This document shows, piece after piece, positions 1 to 9,113 of a DNA stretch of 64,000 nt (positions are counted from its first letter, which is position 1; each line of letters begins with the position of its first letter). The notes under the pieces were generated by a model that did not search any database, was not told the origin of the DNA, and saw only the letters and a list, made by a program, of their open reading frames with translations. Source of the DNA: Paenibacillus oleatilyticus (lineage in GTDB: Bacteria; Bacillota; Bacilli; Paenibacillales; NBRC-103111); the NCBI RefSeq assembly GCF_018998565.1, contig NZ_JAHNZO010000008.1:186001-250000 (forward strand). The letters are read 5' to 3'. A program made the position numbers and the translations under genes.

Positions 1-1
1 C

Positions 2-688
2 TTTGAAGCGGCCAATCAACGGGAGAAGACAATCACCTCCGGGCAAATTCAAATTTTACCCGCTGGACAGAACATGTACTGCCAATGGGCAAACACCTTA
101 TCTTTCATAAAATTAGAGGTGAATCCTTCGTTTCTCGAACGGGTAGCGGATGAATCGGGTTTTGGACGTGCGGACAAACGGAGACTGGAACAGAGACTGC
201 TTGTTCAAGACGGCAAGCTTCTATTGCTTGCCGGTTGGATGCTGGAGGAGCTGCGTAACGGTGGTGCAAGCGGAAAGCTTTACAGCGATTCGATGGCGAC
301 GATGACGGCGGTCCATTTGCTCCGGCACTATACGGCGAGTGCCAATCGGAACTTGAAGTCATCCGCGTCGACCGACAAGCAAGTCTCGACAGTGATTGAA
401 TACATGCAGATGAATTTGGAAAAAGATATATCTCTTCAAAAGCTTGCGATCGTTGCCAGTATCAGTTTGTCACATTTGGTTCGGCTTTTTAAAAGGCAAA
501 CGGGTATGACACCTCATCAATATTTGATTCATTTGCGGATTGAGCGTTCCAAGCAGCTCATTCGCTGCGGAAACATGAGTATGAAGGAAATCGCCGCTCA
601 AGTCGGATTTTCCGACCAGGCCCACTTCACCAAGTTATTTAAAAGAGTGACCGGATTGACTCCTGTGAAGTATGCTTCTGCTTTATGA
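2..688 (+). CDS. AraC family transcriptional regulator, 5'-partial
   Basis: This is the C-terminal part of an AraC/XylS-type DNA-binding regulator. The reading frame is already open at base 2, so the true start lies left of the window. The last 100 residues hold the two helix-turn-helix units typical of the family: the first contains SLSHLVRLFKRQTG, and the second contains MKEIAAQVGFSDQAHFTKLF followed by the usual VTGLTPVKY ending. The upstream part would be the ligand-binding domain, but too little is present to name a ligand. A rho-independent terminator follows at 717-757. The target genes are unknown because nothing upstream is visible. Confidence 0.9.
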   Translation, partial: FEAANQREKTITSGQIQILPAGQNMYCQWANTLSFIKLEVNPSFLERVADESGFGRADKRRLEQRLLVQDGKLLLLAGWMLEELRNGGASGKLYSDSMATMTAVHLLRHYTASANRNLKSSASTDKQVSTVIEYMQMNLEKDISLQKLAIVASISLSHLVRLFKRQTGMTPHQYLIHLRIERSKQLIRCGNMSMKEIAAQVGFSDQAHFTKLFKRVTGLTPVKYASAL

Positions 689-716
689 AATGACACGATA
701 ACATATTAGCCCGAAC

Positions 717-757
717 CGCCGGCGGCAGTGCAATCAACTGTTGCCCGGCGTTTTTTT
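717..757 (+). terminator. Rho-independent terminator of the AraC gene
   Basis: A GC-rich stem (CGCCGG..GGCAG pairing with CTGTTGCCCGGCG) is followed by seven T residues at 751-757. It overlaps the GTG at 728 that would otherwise be the earliest start of the next ORF, which argues against that start. Confidence 0.8.
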
Positions 758-1264
758 ATGGCGATTTTTGACCAAAACCTGCGCATTCCATTCAATATTG
801 TCGTGGGGATGGGGGGATTCATGGCCGACGATATTGTCTATGAGATGCCGTTCGGACTCCAGGGCGATCGTGTCCAGGGCAAAGAAAACCTGATTCAATT
901 GCTGGAACAGTTTATTGGCAAAGAAAATGGGATGTATTCGACATGGGATATTTTCAACATTCGGGTTTACGCGGCCAGGGAAGGCGAGGTGGAACAAGAA
1001 ATCGTTTTCGCTGAAATGGATAGCAGAGGCATTGTAAAGCAGAACGGATATAAGTATACGCAATCGTATATCAGCTTGCTGCACATCATCGACGGATGGA
1101 TTACGTTGTGGAGGGAATATTTCAATCCGATTCATTTGCAGAATGCGCTTGATTCTTTGAATACAGGAGGAAAAACGGCAGCGACAGAATTAGGCGCAGA
1201 GGTGCGTGTCGTGCGGGCTGCCGAGGCGGCTATTGCTTCCAACCCGATGTGCAATCTGCATTGA
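758..1264 (+). CDS. SnoaL-like (NTF2 fold) protein, probably N-terminally truncated
   Basis: The protein belongs to the SnoaL/PhzA-PhzB-like group of small NTF2-fold proteins. The recognisable segment starts at about base 830 with MADDIVYEMPFG and continues through WREYFNP near the C terminus. These proteins normally have about 30 more residues (a helix with a catalytic or pocket region) before the MADDIV motif. Here that part reads as an unrelated stretch fused to the preceding terminator. I see no good ribosome binding site for the ATG at 758, nor for an in-frame ATG further down. It may therefore be a decayed or poorly expressed gene. The substrate is unknown. Confidence 0.5.
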   Translation: MAIFDQNLRIPFNIVVGMGGFMADDIVYEMPFGLQGDRVQGKENLIQLLEQFIGKENGMYSTWDIFNIRVYAAREGEVEQEIVFAEMDSRGIVKQNGYKYTQSYISLLHIIDGWITLWREYFNPIHLQNALDSLNTGGKTAATELGAEVRVVRAAEAAIASNPMCNLH

Positions 1265-1280
1265 TAGCAGGAATGGCATG

Positions 1281-1326
1281 TTGACTTTTATAACAAATAA
1301 TAGTAGTATTTTAAAATACTTATAAT
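1281..1326 (+). promoter_or_regulatory. Promoter with overlapping 16-bp palindrome before the TrmB-like gene
   Basis: A consensus -10 box TATAAT lies at 1321-1326, with a TTGACT at 1281. Immediately upstream of the -10 sits a perfect palindrome, AGTATTTTAAAATACT (1305-1320). A regulator bound there would block RNA polymerase, so autoregulation by the downstream TrmB-like protein is plausible (inference). Confidence 0.55.
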
Positions 1327-1346
1327 GACAGAAGGGAGGTAATCCA

Positions 1347-2126
1347 TTGATTGACGAGCTTCGCAAAATCGGTTTGTCGGATCTGGAGGCAAGATGCTAC
1401 ATGGTGCTTCATGAGGAGCCGAAAATATCCGGATATGAGGTAGCCAAAAAAGTTTCCGTTTCCCGCACAAATGTATATGCCGCGCTTCGTTCATTGACTG
1501 ACAAGGGCCTGTGCCGGGTGATCGAAACCGAACCTGTTCTGTATGATGCCGTGCCTATTGAGCAGGTTGTTCGATTGCTGCATACGGAATTTGAACAAAC
1601 GACGAGATTGCTTCTGGAACAGCTGCACTCGCCCCCGCAGACTTCGCCGTCCTTCTATAGTTGGCAAGGGGACAAAGCGATTGAAACGGCGATTCGGCGT
1701 TTGGTATCGAATGCGGACAAGAGCATCATTGTCGATATTTGGTCTGAAGATATTCACTGGGTGGAAGAACCGTTGATGGAAGCGGAGAAGCGCGGCCTCG
1801 CCGTCACACTGATCTCGATCGGCGAATGCCATACGCGGCTGAAGAATGTTCTGGTACATAAAAGAAGCGACGATTGGAACAATGCCGTTGCCAGAAAATT
1901 CTCCATTCTTTGCGATTCCCGTTCGACCCTGCTTGGCAGTTTTGGACATGGGCTCAAACCTACGGTCCTGGAAACCGACCATCCCTCGCTTGTTGAATTG
2001 CTGCAAAATACGTTCTATCACGACGTCGTTATGGAACAGATTGAGCGGGATTTCAGCAAGGAGCTGGCGGAAAAGTACGGGGACCATTACGAACGCATTA
2101 TTGACTCCTATCGGAAATACTTGTGA
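1347..2126 (+). CDS. TrmB family transcriptional regulator
   Basis: This 259-residue protein has an N-terminal winged helix-turn-helix (residues about 8-70; LEARCYMVLHEEP, VSVSRTNVYAALRSL) of the TrmB type. A helical linker follows, and then a C-terminal PLD-like effector domain (residues about 105-235; SIIVDIWSEDIHWV). I chose the TTG start at 1347 because the ribosome binding site GGGAGGT lies six bases upstream (1334-1340). TrmB regulators usually sense sugars or other small ligands. The neighbours give no clear target beyond its own promoter, which carries a palindrome. A terminator overlaps the stop codon. Confidence 0.85.
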   Translation: MIDELRKIGLSDLEARCYMVLHEEPKISGYEVAKKVSVSRTNVYAALRSLTDKGLCRVIETEPVLYDAVPIEQVVRLLHTEFEQTTRLLLEQLHSPPQTSPSFYSWQGDKAIETAIRRLVSNADKSIIVDIWSEDIHWVEEPLMEAEKRGLAVTLISIGECHTRLKNVLVHKRSDDWNNAVARKFSILCDSRSTLLGSFGHGLKPTVLETDHPSLVELLQNTFYHDVVMEQIERDFSKELAEKYGDHYERIIDSYRKYL

Positions 2127-2142
2127 GAGTATTTCCTTTTTT
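2113..2142 (+). terminator. Terminator overlapping the TrmB stop codon
   Basis: GGAAATACT pairs with AGTATTTCC around a six-base loop that includes the stop codon, and is followed by seven T residues. Confidence 0.8.
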
Positions 2143-2214
2143 TGTTTGAAAATCGGTTGTCCAACGACAGAGAAATGAGTACTGTGAAATCCTTTATCCA
2201 CGGGTGGTCTATAA

Positions 2215-2266
2215 AAAAGTACTTATTATTCTGCCGTTGATTTGCGGCAGAATAATAAGTACTTTT
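2215..2266 (-). terminator. Terminator of the arsenic operon (22-bp perfect stem)
   Basis: Two perfectly complementary 22-bp arms (2215-2236 and 2245-2266) flank an eight-base loop. Read on the minus strand the right side runs into a T-rich tract, so it ends the arsR-acr3-arsC transcript. It could also act for the convergent TrmB gene. Confidence 0.75.
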
Positions 2267-2345
2267 CTGAGTAGCGGCAGAAAAATGATCCATTCGTAAG
2301 ACTGCGTGGAAAGAGTGCCTTATCGCTGCATGCCGTTTCCCGAAT

Positions 2346-2774
2346 TTACGGACCTTCGGTTAGAAACTTTTCTATACGCGACTTAATCGCGTTCCGAACC
2401 TCTCGAAATTGGCTCATGATTTCTTCCTCGGTTCCGGCAGCCTTGGCCGGATCATCGAAACCCCAATGCCACTTCACGACGTTTTTATTCGAAATCACCG
2501 GACAGTGCTCGTCTGCATGGCCACATAACGTAATCACATAGTCAGCCCGATTCAAAATCTCCGGATCGATGACATCCGATGTATGGCCGCTAATATCGAC
2601 ACCGGCTTCCTTCATCACCTGGACGGCACGGGGATTCAGCCCATGTGCCTCCAACCCTGCGCTTTTTACTTCGTAGCGATCGTTACTGAGCGCCTTCAAC
2701 CAGCCATCCGCCATTTGGCTGCGGCAAGAATTTCCCGTACAAAGGAAATAAACGAGTTTTTTGTTATCTAACAT
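2346..2774 (-). CDS. arsC: Arsenate reductase, thioredoxin-coupled (LMW-PTP type)
   Basis: This 142-residue protein reduces arsenate to arsenite in the cytoplasm. The phosphatase-like P-loop CTGNSCRS begins at Cys12 with Arg18. The two further redox cysteines of the thioredoxin-dependent ArsC family are present as Cys84 and Cys91 ([10 protein letters not shown]). The length fits the Bacillus/Staphylococcus ArsC family. It is the last gene of a three-gene minus-strand operon behind arsR and acr3, 20 bp after acr3, and is followed by a strong hairpin at 2215-2266. The product arsenite would be exported by the Acr3 protein encoded just upstream. Confidence 0.95.
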   Translation of the reverse strand: MLDNKKLVYFLCTGNSCRSQMADGWLKALSNDRYEVKSAGLEAHGLNPRAVQVMKEAGVDISGHTSDVIDPEILNRADYVITLCGHADEHCPVISNKNVVKWHWGFDDPAKAAGTEEEIMSQFREVRNAIKSRIEKFLTEGP

Positions 2775-2794
2775 GGTAAGTCCTCCTGTTTATA

Positions 2795-3850
2795 TTAAGC
2801 TGCTTGCTTTGAAAAATACTTTCGCTGAAAGCGGAGCGCGACGTTGACTAAGGCAATCATCACAGGGACTTCCACAAGAGGACCGATCACGGCCGCAAAT
2901 GCTGCGCCGGAATGAATACCAAACACCCCGACGGCAACGGCAATCGCCAGCTCAAAGTTATTTCCCGAGGCGGTAAATGCGAGTGTAGAAGTCACCGGAT
3001 AACCAGCCCCGGCTTTTTTGCCCATGAAAAACGAGATCAGGAACATGATGACAAAGTAAATCAAGAGCGGAATTGCGATCCTCACGACATCTAAAGGCAG
3101 TTGGATAATCATTTCGCCTTTCAGCGAGAACATCACGAGGATCGTAAACAATAAAGCGACGAGTGTGATGGGACTGATTTTCGGAATAAAGACAGTTTCG
3201 TACCAGAACCGGCCCTTTGCTTTTACAAGCAAATAGCGAGTAATCATTCCGGCCAGAAAGGGTATCCCTAAATAAATCAACACGCTCTTGGCGACTTCGG
3301 CCATCGTAATGTCAACAACGACGCCTTTCAAGCCGAACCATCCCGGCAAAATCGTAACAAAAATATAAGTATAGACGGAGTAGAACAATACTTGAAAGAT
3401 CGAGTTGAAAGCAACGAGTCCCGCCGCGTACTCGGTGTCCCCTTTGCATAAATCATTCCAAACGATGACCATTGCAATACAACGGGCTAAACCGATCATA
3501 ATCAGGCCGACCATGTATTCCGGGTAACCTTGGAGAAAAACAATGGCCAAGAAAAACATTAAGATCGGGCCAATGAACCAGTTTTGAATCAGTGAAATGG
3601 TTAACACCTTGCCATTTCGAAAAACACGGCCGATTTCTTCGTATCGTACCTTCGCCAGCGGCGGATACATCATTAAAATGAGGCCAAGCGCAATCGGTAT
3701 TGATGTGGTTCCCACTTGAAATTCATTCAAGCCGGCGACAAAGTTAGGAATTACGAAGCCCAGGCTAATCCCTAACGTCATCGCAACAAAAATCCATAAC
3801 GTCAAATAGCGGTCCAGAAAAGAGAGACGCTTTCTCTCATGTTTGCTCAC
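2795..3850 (-). CDS. acr3: ACR3 family arsenite efflux permease
   Basis: This is a 351-residue integral membrane protein with about ten hydrophobic segments. It belongs to the Acr3 (BART superfamily) arsenite exporters. The family cysteine is present in [15 protein letters not shown], and the [14 protein letters not shown] segment is also typical. It extrudes arsenite using the membrane potential. The gene lies 16 bp downstream of arsR and 20 bp upstream of arsC, so the three are co-transcribed. It is often annotated arsB in Bacillus, but the sequence is of the ACR3 type. Confidence 0.93.
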   Translation of the reverse strand: MSKHERKRLSFLDRYLTLWIFVAMTLGISLGFVIPNFVAGLNEFQVGTTSIPIALGLILMMYPPLAKVRYEEIGRVFRNGKVLTISLIQNWFIGPILMFFLAIVFLQGYPEYMVGLIMIGLARCIAMVIVWNDLCKGDTEYAAGLVAFNSIFQVLFYSVYTYIFVTILPGWFGLKGVVVDITMAEVAKSVLIYLGIPFLAGMITRYLLVKAKGRFWYETVFIPKISPITLVALLFTILVMFSLKGEMIIQLPLDVVRIAIPLLIYFVIMFLISFFMGKKAGAGYPVTSTLAFTASGNNFELAIAVAVGVFGIHSGAAFAAVIGPLVEVPVMIALVNVALRFQRKYFSKQAA

Positions 3851-3866
3851 TTGCTGTACACCTCCT

Positions 3867-4196
3867 TTACTCGCATGTAACCGTCAATCCTTGTTGCTCC
3901 AATTTTCGCAGCTCCTCGGACAGATCAGGCAAGTGGGATATTGCATAACCAATTTCTTCTAACCGCTTCTCGTTGATCGAATAGAACACCCATTGCCCCT
4001 TTCGCGTTTCGCGAACCAGTTCAGCTGTTTTTAAGCGGCTTACGTGTTTAGAAATGGCCGGTTGGGAAATGTTGAAAATGGGGACCAGTTCACACACGCA
4101 GCAATCGCGAATGCGCAGCAAAGAAAGGATTTTAAGCCTTGTCGGATCGGCAAGAGCTTTCAGAATGTCCGCTATCTTTTCAAACTCCATTATCAT
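3867..4196 (-). CDS. arsR: ArsR family arsenic-responsive repressor
   Basis: This 109-residue winged-helix repressor starts the arsenic operon. The recognition helix region reads [14 protein letters not shown]. The arsenite-sensing cysteines lie in the preceding helix as DCCVCEL (Cys32, Cys33, Cys35), matching the CVC-type ArsR sensors. The start at 4196 has a ribosome binding site (GGAGTG) eight bases upstream. In the absence of arsenite the dimer should bind the palindrome at 4222-4241 and repress its own operon. Confidence 0.93.
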   Translation of the reverse strand: MIMEFEKIADILKALADPTRLKILSLLRIRDCCVCELVPIFNISQPAISKHVSRLKTAELVRETRKGQWVFYSINEKRLEEIGYAISHLPDLSEELRKLEQQGLTVTCE

Positions 4197-4221
4197 TTAT
4201 TATCACTCCGTGTCAATAATA

Positions 4222-4260
4222 ATATAACCATATTGTTATATGTATATGTTAAAAAGTCAA
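4222..4260 (-). promoter_or_regulatory. ars operon promoter region with ArsR-type operator
   Basis: ATATAAC (4222-4228) and GTTATAT (4235-4241) form a perfect inverted repeat with a six-base spacer, 26 bp before the arsR start. This is the usual place and AT-rich character of an ArsR operator. On the minus strand a TTGACT (4255-4260) could serve as the -35 box. Confidence 0.6.
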
Positions 4261-4606
4261 GACTGAAATCAAGGAGTATTCATTTTCTTGTCGTTAAAGC
4301 AATCAGTATTCTGTCGTTCTATATGGGTGGTATTTATGAATACTTCTTAATTGAATCGATTTGCGGAAAGTGTGTTTACATAATAATTATTATGTAAACT
4401 AAAAGTAAAATTCGGACCAGACTGCGTGCAATGACATAGGGGAGTTCATGTGGACATGAATTGAATCGCTAGCCAATACAATCAACGTGACTATATTTTT
4501 TTTGCATAGTTTCTATGCACAATATATATTTCACGACTGGAATGACGCTATGTAAAAATAAAAGAAGCCGCAATATGCAGCGGCACCATTATCGGAGGGA
4601 TACGAT
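4261..4606. other. Intergenic region with two perfect palindromes
   Basis: I see no gene here. The region holds a 26-bp perfect palindrome at 4374-4399 (core TAATAATTATTA) and a 16-bp one, TTCATGTGGACATGAA, at 4445-4460. Either could bind a regulator of the downstream catabolic operon. I did not find a convincing -24/-12 (sigma-54) promoter of the kind used for bkd in Bacillus subtilis. Confidence 0.5.
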
Positions 4607-5620
4607 ATGAATGAAACCGGAAACGGTCAAGTCAAGAACGGGCACCAGGCACTGGGTTTAACAGATCAGCAGGTTCTTGAAATGTATCAGCATATGGTTT
4701 TGGCGCGAAAAGTAGATGAACGGATGTGGCTTCTCAACCGTGCGGGAAAGATCCCTTTTCTCGTTTCTTGCCAAGGTCATGAGGCGGCGCAGGTGGGAGC
4801 GGCTCATGCATTGGATCGAACGAAAGATTTTCTTTGTCCGTATTATCGGGACATGGGCATGGTCATTGTTTTCGGGATGACGGCCAAGGAATTGATGCTT
4901 TCCGCCTTTGCCAAGGCGGGAGATCCCAACAGTGGCGGACGCCAAATGCCAGGGCATTATGGGAGTAAAAGATTGAACATCCTTACGGGGTCCAGCGTCG
5001 TAACGAGTCAAGTGCCGCATGCTGTTGGAATCGCTTTATCTGGAAGAATCGAGGGGGAAAAGCTTGTCGTGTTAACGGCCTTTGGAGAAGGGTCCAGCAA
5101 TCAAGGGGAGTTTCACGAAGCGGCGAACTTTGCGGGGGTGCACAAGCTTCCTGTCATTTTCTTCTGCGAGAATAACAAGTATGCCATTTCTGTCCCCTAT
5201 TCCAAGCAGGCGGCTTGTGAAAGCATCGCGGATCGGGCAAAAGGATACGGGTTTCCCGGCATCAGTGTGGATGGCAATGATCCCTTGGAAGTATATAAGG
5301 CCACGAAAGAGGCGGTCGATCGGGCCAAAAGAGGAGAAGGGCCCACGCTGATCGAGGTGGTCGTCTATCGTTTAGTTCCTCATTCAAGCGACGACGATGA
5401 TCGAACCTACCGTTCCCGGGAAGAAGTGGAGGAAGCCAGGAAGAAAGATCCGCTCGTAACCTTCAGCAAGTATCTGAAAGATTGCGGGATCTTAGATGAA
5501 CCTAAAGAGAAGGAAATCCATGACCGGATGCTCATAGAAGTCGATGAGGCCACGGAATATGCGGAGAATGCTCCGGATTCGGCTCCGGAAGATGCCCTTA
5601 AGCACGTTTATGCAGAATAG
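4607..5620 (+). CDS. bkdAA: Branched-chain 2-oxoacid dehydrogenase E1 alpha
   Basis: This is the alpha subunit (337 residues) of the thiamine diphosphate-dependent E1 component. It decarboxylates 2-oxo acids and hands the acyl group to the lipoyl domain of E2. The ThDP-binding motif runs from Gly160 (GEGSSNQGEFHEA) to the Asn pair at ENN (about 188-190). PHSSDDDDRTYR is the phosphorylation-loop region seen in branched-chain-type E1 alphas. The start follows GGAGGG at 4595-4600. It opens the catabolic operon, 12 bp ahead of E1 beta. Pyruvate- or acetoin-type substrates are possible, but the leucine-pathway neighbours favour branched-chain keto acids. Confidence 0.88.
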   Translation: MNETGNGQVKNGHQALGLTDQQVLEMYQHMVLARKVDERMWLLNRAGKIPFLVSCQGHEAAQVGAAHALDRTKDFLCPYYRDMGMVIVFGMTAKELMLSAFAKAGDPNSGGRQMPGHYGSKRLNILTGSSVVTSQVPHAVGIALSGRIEGEKLVVLTAFGEGSSNQGEFHEAANFAGVHKLPVIFFCENNKYAISVPYSKQAACESIADRAKGYGFPGISVDGNDPLEVYKATKEAVDRAKRGEGPTLIEVVVYRLVPHSSDDDDRTYRSREEVEEARKKDPLVTFSKYLKDCGILDEPKEKEIHDRMLIEVDEATEYAENAPDSAPEDALKHVYAE

Positions 5621-5632
5621 GAGGAGTGGGAA

Positions 5633-6616
5633 ATGGCCGTCATTTCTTATCTTGATGCAGTGACCCAAGCTCTTCGGGAGGAAATGCAGCGAGATCCGAG
5701 GGTATTCGTATTAGGGGAAGACATCGGGGTACGCGGGGGCGTATTTCGGGTTACCCAGGGATTTTATGAGGAATTTGGAGAACAACGGGTTATCGATACG
5801 CCGCTATCCGAAGCGGCCATTGCAGGCGTGTCGGTTGGGGCAGCCGCTTATGGCTTGAGGCCTGTAGCCGAGATTCAGTTTGCCGAGTATATGATGCCTG
5901 CCGTAAACCAGATTGTGAATGAAGCAGCCAAAATAAGATACCGCTCGAACGGAGATTGGACCTGCCCCTTGGTCATTCGTGCTCCTTATGGAGGAGGAGT
6001 TCACGGCGCCCTCTACCATTCGCAAAGCGTCGAAGCCATATTTTGCAACATTCCCGGGTTGAAAGTGGTCACTCCTTCCACGCCTTATGATGCCAAAGGA
6101 CTGCTAAAGGCAGCGATCCGCGACGAAGATCCCGTTCTGTTCTTTGAACATAAGCGATGTTATCGATCGATCAAAGGAGAAGTGCCGGACTCGGATTATA
6201 TCGTTCCCATCGGGAAGTCGGATATTAAGCGGCAGGGAGAGGACCTCACGGTTATTTCTTACGGACTTGCCCTGCATTTTGCGGTGGAAGCGGCTGAACA
6301 ACTTTCCCGGGAAGGATACAGCGCTCACATTCTGGATTTGCGCACCCTCTATCCTCTGGATAAGGAATCGATTGTAGAGGCGGCCCGGAAAACCGGTAAA
6401 GTGTTAATTGTTCATGAAGACAACAAAGAAGGAGGCGTCGGCGCGGAAGTCGCGGCTGTGCTCGCCGAGGAATGCCTTTTTGAGCTGGATGCTCCGATCA
6501 GACGCCTTTGCGGTCCGGACGTCCCTGCCATGCCGTATAGTAATCCAATGGAGAAATTCTTCATGCTCAATCCGGATAAAGTATATCGGGCCATGAAACA
6601 ATTGGCCGAATTTTGA
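5633..6616 (+). CDS. bkdAB: Branched-chain 2-oxoacid dehydrogenase E1 beta
   Basis: This 327-residue beta subunit completes the E1 heterotetramer. It shows the family features: LGEDIGVRGGVFRVTQG near the N terminus, the substrate-channel segment EIQFAEYMMPAVNQI, and the C-terminal transketolase-like domain with VHEDNKEGGVGAEVAA. It is preceded by AGGAGG at 5620-5625 and lies between E1 alpha and E2, with an 18-bp gap to the latter. It acts in the cytoplasmic BCKDH complex. Confidence 0.9.
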   Translation: MAVISYLDAVTQALREEMQRDPRVFVLGEDIGVRGGVFRVTQGFYEEFGEQRVIDTPLSEAAIAGVSVGAAAYGLRPVAEIQFAEYMMPAVNQIVNEAAKIRYRSNGDWTCPLVIRAPYGGGVHGALYHSQSVEAIFCNIPGLKVVTPSTPYDAKGLLKAAIRDEDPVLFFEHKRCYRSIKGEVPDSDYIVPIGKSDIKRQGEDLTVISYGLALHFAVEAAEQLSREGYSAHILDLRTLYPLDKESIVEAARKTGKVLIVHEDNKEGGVGAEVAAVLAEECLFELDAPIRRLCGPDVPAMPYSNPMEKFFMLNPDKVYRAMKQLAEF

Positions 6617-6634
6617 TCCGCGCGGGAGGAGAAT

Positions 6635-7924
6635 ATGGCCGAGAACATCGTTATGCCCAAGTTAGGGGAAAGTGTAACGGAAGGAACCATCTCCAAGTGG
6701 CTAGTCAACATCGGGGATCAAGTGAAAAAATACGATCCCATCTGCGAAGTGATTACCGATAAAGTAAATGCGGAGGTTCCTTCTACTTTCAGCGGCACGA
6801 TATCTGAAATTGTCGTTCGAGAAGGTGAAACGGTAGCGGCAGGCGCTTTAATTTGCCGTATTGCGGTGGGAGATCAAGCGATCCCGCCGGTTGAATCCAA
6901 GACGTCAGCCGCCGCTCAAGATCAGGAAGCCGCTGATGTACCGGCGCATGCTGCCACGAACCCACGCTATTCGCCGGCCGTGCTTAAACTGGCGCAAGAA
7001 AACAACCTGGATCTTTCCCGTATGGAAGGATCAGGCGCTGCCGGACGCATCACCAGAAAAGACATCTTGGACCTATTGCAAGGAAAGAGGCAGGCCGCAG
7101 CCACTCCCGTTCCAAAAACAGAACCTCCGTCTAAGATTACGCCCCAACCGGTAGAATCAGCCCGCGACATTCCGAAGCCGTCCGTTCCGGTTGATACGCT
7201 GTCTGCCGTCCATTCTCCATTAAATCAAGCCGACGAGACGATCCCGGTTACCGCCATCCGCAAAACGATCGCCGAACGAATGGTAAAAAGCAAGCAGGAG
7301 ATCCCCCATGCCTGGCTTATGGTCGAATGCGATGTCACCAACCTGGTACGTTATCGGGACCGGATCAAAGAGGAGTTTAAGCAAAAAGAAGGCATCCATT
7401 TAACTTATTTGCCGTTTTTTATCAAATCGGTTGTCGAAGCCCTGAAGGAATTCCCTACCTTAAATTCGCAGTGGGCAGGCGATCACATGATCCTCAAAAA
7501 AGCGGTTCATATCTCGATGGCCGTCGCCACCGATCAAGCGCTATTCGTTCCCGTCATTAAGAACGCCGACCAAAAAAGCATTTTCGGTCTTGCCAAAGCC
7601 ATAGACGAATTAGTCAAGAAGGCAAGGGAGGGCAGGTTAGCGCTGGAGGATATCACCGGCGGAACGTTTACCGTTAATAACACAGGCTCTTTTGGCTCCA
7701 TTCTTTCAGCTCCCATCATCAATCCTCCGCAAGTCGCCATTTTAAGCGTCGAAGCCATCGTAAAACGTCCGATCGTCATCGATAACATGATTGCCATCCG
7801 CGATATGATGAACATTTGTCTTTCCTTGGATCACCGGGTGTTGGACGGTCTGGTGTGCGGCCGCTTCTTGAAGAGAGTCAAGCAAAAGATTGAAGGCTAC
7901 GGCATGGAAACCGGACTCTATTAA
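6635..7924 (+). CDS. bkdB: Branched-chain 2-oxoacid dehydrogenase E2 (lipoyl acyltransferase)
   Basis: This 429-residue E2 has the canonical order. A lipoyl domain (residues 1-80) carries the acceptor lysine Lys43 in TDKVNAEVPS. A Pro/Ala/Gln-rich linker follows, then a peripheral-subunit binding domain (about 108-148, RYSPAVLKLAQ) and a catalytic domain (about 205-429). The active-site HRVLD motif is at His400/Asp404. It transfers acyl groups to CoA and forms the core of the complex. No E3 (dihydrolipoyl dehydrogenase) gene is present in the operon, so E3 must be supplied from elsewhere in the genome. Confidence 0.92.
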   Translation: MAENIVMPKLGESVTEGTISKWLVNIGDQVKKYDPICEVITDKVNAEVPSTFSGTISEIVVREGETVAAGALICRIAVGDQAIPPVESKTSAAAQDQEAADVPAHAATNPRYSPAVLKLAQENNLDLSRMEGSGAAGRITRKDILDLLQGKRQAAATPVPKTEPPSKITPQPVESARDIPKPSVPVDTLSAVHSPLNQADETIPVTAIRKTIAERMVKSKQEIPHAWLMVECDVTNLVRYRDRIKEEFKQKEGIHLTYLPFFIKSVVEALKEFPTLNSQWAGDHMILKKAVHISMAVATDQALFVPVIKNADQKSIFGLAKAIDELVKKAREGRLALEDITGGTFTVNNTGSFGSILSAPIINPPQVAILSVEAIVKRPIVIDNMIAIRDMMNICLSLDHRVLDGLVCGRFLKRVKQKIEGYGMETGLY

Positions 7925-7959
7925 CAACTCAGCATGTTTAAGTTAGGGGCGATGAAATC

Positions 7960-9099
7960 ATGCATTTTGATTTAACCGAAGAGCAAGCGTTGATCAAGAA
8001 GATGATGCGCGATTTTGCGGAAGGCGAAGTAGCTCCGGGCGCAGATGAGCGGGATCGAACAAAGCAATTTCCGGAGGATGTTTTCGATAAATTATCGAAG
8101 CTGGGCGTCATGGGTCTGCCTTTTCCCGAACAATACGGCGGCGGGGGAGCGGATACCATAAGCTTTGCTATCGCGGTAGAAGAATTAAGCCGGGTATGCG
8201 CCTCCACAGGGATCACGTATTCCGCCCATATTTCGTTAGGCGGGGCGCCCATCCATTTATTCGGAACGGATGAGCAAAAGGAAAAATACTTAACCCCTCT
8301 TTGTACAGGCGAATACTTGGGCGCGTTTGGGCTGACGGAACCTAATGCAGGCTCCGATGCAGGCGGAACCCAAACGACAGCGAAACGGCACGAGGATCAG
8401 TGGATCATTTCCGGTTCGAAATGTTTTATTACCAATGCAAGCTATGCCAAAAACTTGGCGCTCACGGCCGTCACGGATCGCTCCAAAGGAACGGACGGAA
8501 TCAGCGCGTTTATCGTGCCTACAGATGCGCCGGGAGTTACGGTCACCAGCAATTATGAAAAGATGGGTCTTCACGCTTCGAATACAACGGAGCTGGTTTT
8601 GGATAGTGTAGTTGTTCCCAAAGAAAATCTACTGGGGAAAGAAGGAAACGGATTCAAGCAATTTTTAGCGACGCTTGACGGAGGGCGAATCGGGATCGGG
8701 GCCATGGCCGTCGGGATCGCCCAAGGGGCGTATGAAAAATCGCTCCAATATGCCAAAGTAAGAAAACAATTTGGCCACAGCTTATCCGCCTTTCAAGCCA
8801 TCCAATTCAAACTGGCCGACATGGCCATGACGATTGAAGTCGCACGCAACATGGTGTATAAAGCAGCCTGGCTTAAGGATCAAGGTAGAGGATTCAAAAA
8901 AGAAGCGGCGATGGCCAAATTATTCGCTTCGGAAATATGCATGAAGGTGTGCGACCAAGCCGTTCAGATCCATGGCGGGTATGGGTACATGAAGGAATAT
9001 CAGGTGGAGCGGTTTTTCCGGGACGCCAAGCTTTTAGAGATCGGGGAAGGCACTTCGGAAATCCAACGAATGGTCATTGCGCGCCAGATCGGTTGTTAA
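7960..9099 (+). CDS. Acyl-CoA dehydrogenase (short/branched-chain, leucine pathway)
   Basis: This 379-residue FAD enzyme oxidises an acyl-CoA to the 2-enoyl-CoA, most likely isovaleryl-CoA to 3-methylcrotonyl-CoA given its neighbours. Family signatures visible are GAFGLTEPNAGSDA, the FAD/substrate segment QAVQIHGGYGYMKEY and EIGEGTSEIQR near the C terminus. The last carries a Glu (Glu363) at the usual catalytic-base position of short-chain acyl-CoA dehydrogenases. Classical isovaleryl-CoA dehydrogenases place the base elsewhere, so substrate choice is inferred from context and resembles B. subtilis YngJ. Confidence 0.9.
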   Translation: MHFDLTEEQALIKKMMRDFAEGEVAPGADERDRTKQFPEDVFDKLSKLGVMGLPFPEQYGGGGADTISFAIAVEELSRVCASTGITYSAHISLGGAPIHLFGTDEQKEKYLTPLCTGEYLGAFGLTEPNAGSDAGGTQTTAKRHEDQWIISGSKCFITNASYAKNLALTAVTDRSKGTDGISAFIVPTDAPGVTVTSNYEKMGLHASNTTELVLDSVVVPKENLLGKEGNGFKQFLATLDGGRIGIGAMAVGIAQGAYEKSLQYAKVRKQFGHSLSAFQAIQFKLADMAMTIEVARNMVYKAAWLKDQGRGFKKEAAMAKLFASEICMKVCDQAVQIHGGYGYMKEYQVERFFRDAKLLEIGEGTSEIQRMVIARQIGC

Positions 9100-9113
9100 A
9101 GGGGATGGATTCT

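Noticed and set aside
8937..9113. Upstream extension of the biotin carboxylase frame
   Set aside because: It lies inside the acyl-CoA dehydrogenase gene and is not homologous to the family. The ATG at 9114 has the proper ribosome binding site.
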